From: Nitrosotalea sp.
GTDB lineage: Archaea > Halobacteriota > Syntropharchaeia > Alkanophagales > Methanospirareceae
Reading direction: 5' to 3'
Assembly: GCA_020725315.1 (NCBI GenBank)
Contig: DYFG01000008.1
Location: forward strand, 1 to 24,315
Length of the DNA stretch: 24,315 bases
Shown one piece after another: positions 21,995-24,315 of the stretch. Position 1 is the first letter of the stretch; every line of letters starts with the position of its first letter. A model generated the notes under the pieces. The model was not told the DNA's origin, did not search any database, and saw only the letters and a program-made list of their open reading frames with translations. The translations under genes were made by a program, and so were the position numbers.

Positions 21995-23332
21995 ATGGTA
22001 GAACTAAAACCCTTCAAGGCGACGATACTAAACCCGAATATAGGAAACCGAGCTGAACTGGTTAGCCCCGTTTACGATTCTATTGACGCATCTCAGTACG
22101 AGCAGTACGCAGCCAGGAAGAAGAATGTAATCCATTTTACCACGAGAAAAGAGGGTGTAGCGGAAGCCGACTTTGTGGATTCTGCAAAAGGTAGTTTAGA
22201 GCGTTTCTTCACAGATAGGATCTTGATCGAGTGCAAGCGGCCCTCTTTCTATATCTACGGGGTCCGATACGGTATATCAGAAGAGATTATGGAACAAATC
22301 CCAGAAGAAGAGAGAAGAAGGATCTATTTTATCTTTGGATTGGTAGCACTGGTAAAAATCGACGAACACAACATATTAGGACATGAAAAGACTTTTGAGG
22401 CGAAGACGCGAGAGCGATACCATCTGATGAAAGCGTGTGGCATGAATTTCTCGCCAATCGTTGCAGAATACACCATGCCAGACCATGGGATAAACCGCAT
22501 CTTCGAGGATTACCTGGGCTTTCGCAGACAGAGTTTGAGGATAGATGAGCAGAGAAAGCCACTTGTGGATGTTGTCTTACAGGGTGCTCGCCACTTACTC
22601 TGGGAGATTTCAGATGAAGCGATTATCAAGAAGCTTCAACAGCTCATGCTCGACAAAAAGATCATGATTCTTGATGGGCATCACCGATATACAGCCTCTT
22701 ATCGGTTGAGTAAAGATCAAGAGGAGAGGTATACGCTGATGATGCTTGTAGAGGGGGGTGATAGAGCACTTTTATTGCTGCCCTGGCACCGATGTGTGAG
22801 AAAATGTCGCATGGAAGAGTTATGGAGGAGGGTACAAGAAAATTTCGTTGTAGAACCTTACGATAAGCTTACCGGAAACGCACTTATCTATTCAAAGCTC
22901 AACGACGAATACAACGATGAATTCGACGTTAGATTCGGGATGTATGATGGCGAGAAATTCTATCTGCTGCGCGGTAATGAGCAGAGGATAAGGAGCTTGG
23001 CGAAGGAAAGAGGCGAACGAGTTGGTCTGGACGTCATAAGCTTGCACGAATGGCTTATAGAGCCAACGCTTAAGCCCTTACAGGGCTTGCGGGGTCATGG
23101 GGCGGAGCCCCATATTGGCAACCCTGAAGAGGACATTGTTTTCACCTCCAGTCCGCGTGATGCAATCGACAAAGTGGATAGTGGCGCGTTCAGTGTTGCG
23201 TTTTTTCTTAAACCGCTGCGTATAACTGATGTGAAATACAAGGCAGAAGTGGAGAAGAAAGGACTTCCACAAAAGTCAACGCTCTTCCTGCCAAAAGTTG
23301 CTGAGGGCGTTGTGATGTGGAAGTGGAAATAA
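21995..23332 (+). CDS. DUF1015 family protein with an in-frame repeat insertion
   Basis: A 445-aa DUF1015 protein. The family is distantly related to ParB/sulfiredoxin-like folds, and its biochemical role here is not known. Diagnostic parts are the N-terminal VELKPFKATILNP, LVSPVYDSID, NVIHFTTRKEG, the core ILDGHHRYTASYRL (about 225-238) and the C-terminal LPQKSTLFLPKVAEGVVMWK. Between LIEPTL and the family stretch EEDIVFTSSPRDAI there is an unusual KPLQGLRGHGAEPHIGN (360-376). This is the translation of a reverse-oriented GC-rich hairpin repeat (copy C). The insertion keeps the frame and falls at a loop-like site, so the protein is probably still made. Start ATG at 21995 fits the family N-terminus. 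No operon partner is evident. Confidence 0.92.
   Translation: MVELKPFKATILNPNIGNRAELVSPVYDSIDASQYEQYAARKKNVIHFTTRKEGVAEADFVDSAKGSLERFFTDRILIECKRPSFYIYGVRYGISEEIMEQIPEEERRRIYFIFGLVALVKIDEHNILGHEKTFEAKTRERYHLMKACGMNFSPIVAEYTMPDHGINRIFEDYLGFRRQSLRIDEQRKPLVDVVLQGARHLLWEISDEAIIKKLQQLMLDKKIMILDGHHRYTASYRLSKDQEERYTLMMLVEGGDRALLLLPWHRCVRKCRMEELWRRVQENFVVEPYDKLTGNALIYSKLNDEYNDEFDVRFGMYDGEKFYLLRGNEQRIRSLAKERGERVGLDVISLHEWLIEPTLKPLQGLRGHGAEPHIGNPEEDIVFTSSPRDAIDKVDSGAFSVAFFLKPLRITDVKYKAEVEKKGLPQKSTLFLPKVAEGVVMWKWK
23071..23113 (-). repeat. GC-rich hairpin element, copy C, inside the DUF1015 coding region
   Basis: Read on the minus strand it is ATGGGGC-TCC-GCCCCAT (23113-23097), linker GACCCCG, AAGCCCT-GTA-AGGGCTT (23088-23072). 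The order, spacing and sequence match copies B and D, but the first stem has an A:T pair where D and B have G:C, and the loop is TCC instead of TCT. It is translated from the opposite strand without a stop codon. Confidence 0.9.
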
Positions 23333-23378
23333 CGGTGAATCTGATTAACGTTTCATTTATAGGAGGAAAATTTTGAGA

Positions 23379-23609
23379 TCACTTAGTGAATCCCCATCCA
23401 CCACAGGTAGGACATGGTAATGCCAAACTTCCCCGCATCCGACCGGTTCCTTCACAGAAGGCACACTCCTTTCTCAACCTAAAAGGCCTACGCCCTGTAC
23501 CTCCGCAGATAAGGCACGGTAGTGCTGAAACTCCTGGTCTCTTACCTGTTCCTCCACAATAGCCACAAAAGTGCCGTGGTTTTTTACGAGGACCTTTTTT
23601 AAATTTCAT
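23379..23609 (-). CDS. Stand-alone DnaJ-type zinc-finger protein
   Basis: A 76-aa protein made almost wholly of the DnaJ central cysteine-rich fold: four CxxCxGxG-like motifs, CGYCGGTG (15-22), CLICGGTG (32-39), CAFCEGTG (49-56) and CPTCGGWG (66-73). They would bind two zinc ions. There is no J domain (no HPD) and no C-terminal substrate domain. A very basic leader (KFKKGPRKKPRH) precedes it. In DnaJ this region holds substrates and helps DnaK; plant and bacterial proteins with only this domain act in redox or assembly roles. The even 17-residue motif spacing suggests it is intact and under selection. A TATA-like TTTATATAG (minus strand, about 23663-23655) gives it its own promoter. Confidence 0.85.
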   Translation of the reverse strand: MKFKKGPRKKPRHFCGYCGGTGKRPGVSALPCLICGGTGRRPFRLRKECAFCEGTGRMRGSLALPCPTCGGWGFTK

Positions 23610-23908
23610 GCTGAGATTCAGCTCTTAGGTTAAAAGCTAGCAAATTCTTTATTCTATATAAACTTTTCGATATTTCTGACCATCCAAAAAAGAGAGAACG
23701 AGAAGAAAAAACAGAGCTATTGATGATAGAATGAAGGTGCATTTTCACAAAATAAAGGAGACCGTTGGGTATTGTTTATATTCATGTTCGTGTGCGCTGC
23801 CACTGCTCGCACCGTGTTCGTAATGATCCTCGTAAGAATCGTGATCTCCTCTGTTTCCTTACCTTAGCAAGCCGCTGTTCCATCACTCTTTCCCGCTCCA
23901 CAAGCGAG
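23610..23908. other. Gap without a recognisable gene
   Basis: Beyond the zinc-finger promoter (about 23655-23663) this stretch is AT-rich to about 23760 and then of mixed composition. A minus-strand frame near 23758-23855 reads as a His/Glu-rich segment (YEDHYEHGASSGSAHEHEYK) with no start codon. A plus-strand 61-aa frame at 23765 shows no family resemblance. I see no RNA gene here. Confidence 0.5.
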
Positions 23909-24190
23909 TCACAGGGGTATTCCCGTCCCATCGATGACGAACTCATTTAGAAACTCGTTGAATTTCGCGTAATCCCGAGCATCTCCGTGAATGACGGTTT
24001 AGCGTCCTGCATCTGTCCCCTGAAAGGTCTGTAGGTCCTTAAACCCCACGGGCGCTCTTTTTTACGTCGCAAAGGGTTTCGTTCCTGGGCGTACGTCCGC
24101 TGCACTACTTCGGAAAATGCACAATCCACCAATCCTGCAATTATCTCCTCTTCTGAGGTTTGTACCTCAAATAGGGCAAAGGTAATTGTT
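23909..24190 (-). pseudogene. Frameshifted remnant of an unidentified gene
   Basis: Two minus-strand frames abut. The upstream one (24190-23947) reads FALFEVQTSEEEIIAGLVDC and on to RRKKERPWG. At about 24046 a different frame continues with WGFKDLQTFQGTDAG, one stop, then VIHGDARDYAKFNEFLNEFV and ends at 23909. The protein-like texture on both sides of a shift near 24046, plus the internal stop near 24000, suggests one decayed gene. I recognise no family. Copy D of the hairpin element lies just upstream of the remnant (its right side in window coordinates). Confidence 0.4.
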
Positions 24191-24209
24191 TAGCTGCAAA
24201 ATCCCAAAC

Positions 24210-24296
24210 ACTAAATCCGAAATCCTAAACATGTGGGGCTCTGCCCCACGACCCCGTAAGCCCTGTAAGGGCTTAATTTGGTGCTTAGGATTTAGT
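24210..24296 (+). repeat. GC-rich hairpin element, copy D, with terminal inverted repeats
   Basis: The most complete copy, about 87 bp. It begins ACTAAATCC (24210-24218) and ends GGATTTAGT (24288-24296), perfect 9-bp terminal inverted repeats. Inside are GTGGGGC-TCT-GCCCCAC (24233-24249), linker GACCCCG, AAGCCCT-GTA-AGGGCTT (24258-24274), and ATTTGGTGCTTAGGATTT (24276-24293), whose reverse complement occurs exactly in the left flank of copy A. No coding capacity is seen. It has the shape of a small non-autonomous mobile or REP-like element. Confidence 0.85.
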
Positions 24297-24315
24297 ATTT
24301 CCAAAGAGCTATACA

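Noticed and set aside
23765..23950. Plus-strand 61-aa frame
   Set aside because: No family likeness, no promoter and no ribosome site. It is rich in Arg, Ser and Cys codons expected from a shadow of the minus-strand remnant.
1..24315. tRNA or rRNA genes
   Set aside because: No cloverleaf with a GGTTCRA-type T arm or conserved rRNA segment was found by eye in the gaps; a tRNAscan-SE run would settle this.

Overview
The window looks like chromosomal DNA from a methanogen-related euryarchaeon. Signs of this are an archaeal-type S2 protein, MEMO-family protein, Dph2, archaeal primase large subunit (PriL), PCNA, a group II chaperonin (thermosome), the tyrosine/aspartate decarboxylase MfnA of methanofuran or CoA synthesis, TATA-box promoters with very short leaders, and few Shine-Dalgarno sequences. 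An NAD-dependent DNA ligase, a DnaK and many small GC-rich hairpin repeats in the same window fit the ANME-1/Syntrophoarchaeia part of the tree. That placement is inferred from memory of such genomes and is not proven here.

Layout. Positions 1-2162 hold the 5' tip of an unknown gene and ligA, both on the minus strand. From 2202 to about 7595 a plus-strand series runs rpsB, MEMO, an RPA-associated OB-fold protein, dph2, an SPL-like radical SAM protein and an Rsm22-like methyltransferase; the last three overlap end to start. A 6-oxopurine nucleoside phosphorylase follows behind an 18-bp palindrome. From 12149 down to 8624 a minus-strand block encodes PCNA, a ThaI-like restriction enzyme, its DNA methyltransferase and PriL, so a restriction-modification pair sits inside a replication block. 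Divergent from pcn lies a Cas4-like Fe-S nuclease-fold gene, then mfnA. A minus-strand group (truncated DUF61-like gene, SpoIIM-family membrane protein, metallo-beta-lactamase-fold hydrolase) converges on mfnA and diverges from the thermosome gene, which is followed by dnaK.

From about 19.5 kb the window becomes accessory in character: a RelB-like antitoxin with a damaged RelE-like toxin, a composite of DUF433, DUF5615 and PIN-domain toxin-antitoxin fragments, a frameshifted pseudogene at 23909-24190, and four copies of a GC-rich hairpin element. Intact genes among these are an Hps-RraA fusion, a DUF1015 protein and a stand-alone DnaJ-type zinc-finger protein.

The most interesting signals are: (1) the hairpin element family at about 20.0, 21.9, 23.1 and 24.25 kb, whose stem pairs covary between copies while the loop core stays nearly fixed, and which in one copy is read through in frame inside the DUF1015 gene; (2) a second, T/A-rich inverted-repeat family that adds about 32 codons to dph2 without breaking it and resembles a hairpin supplying the stop codon of the MBL-fold gene; (3) the solitary four-motif DnaJ zinc finger near a DnaK gene that has no local grpE or dnaJ; and (4) a Cas4-like protein back to back with PCNA that keeps its Fe-S cysteines but lacks the usual catalytic glutamate.
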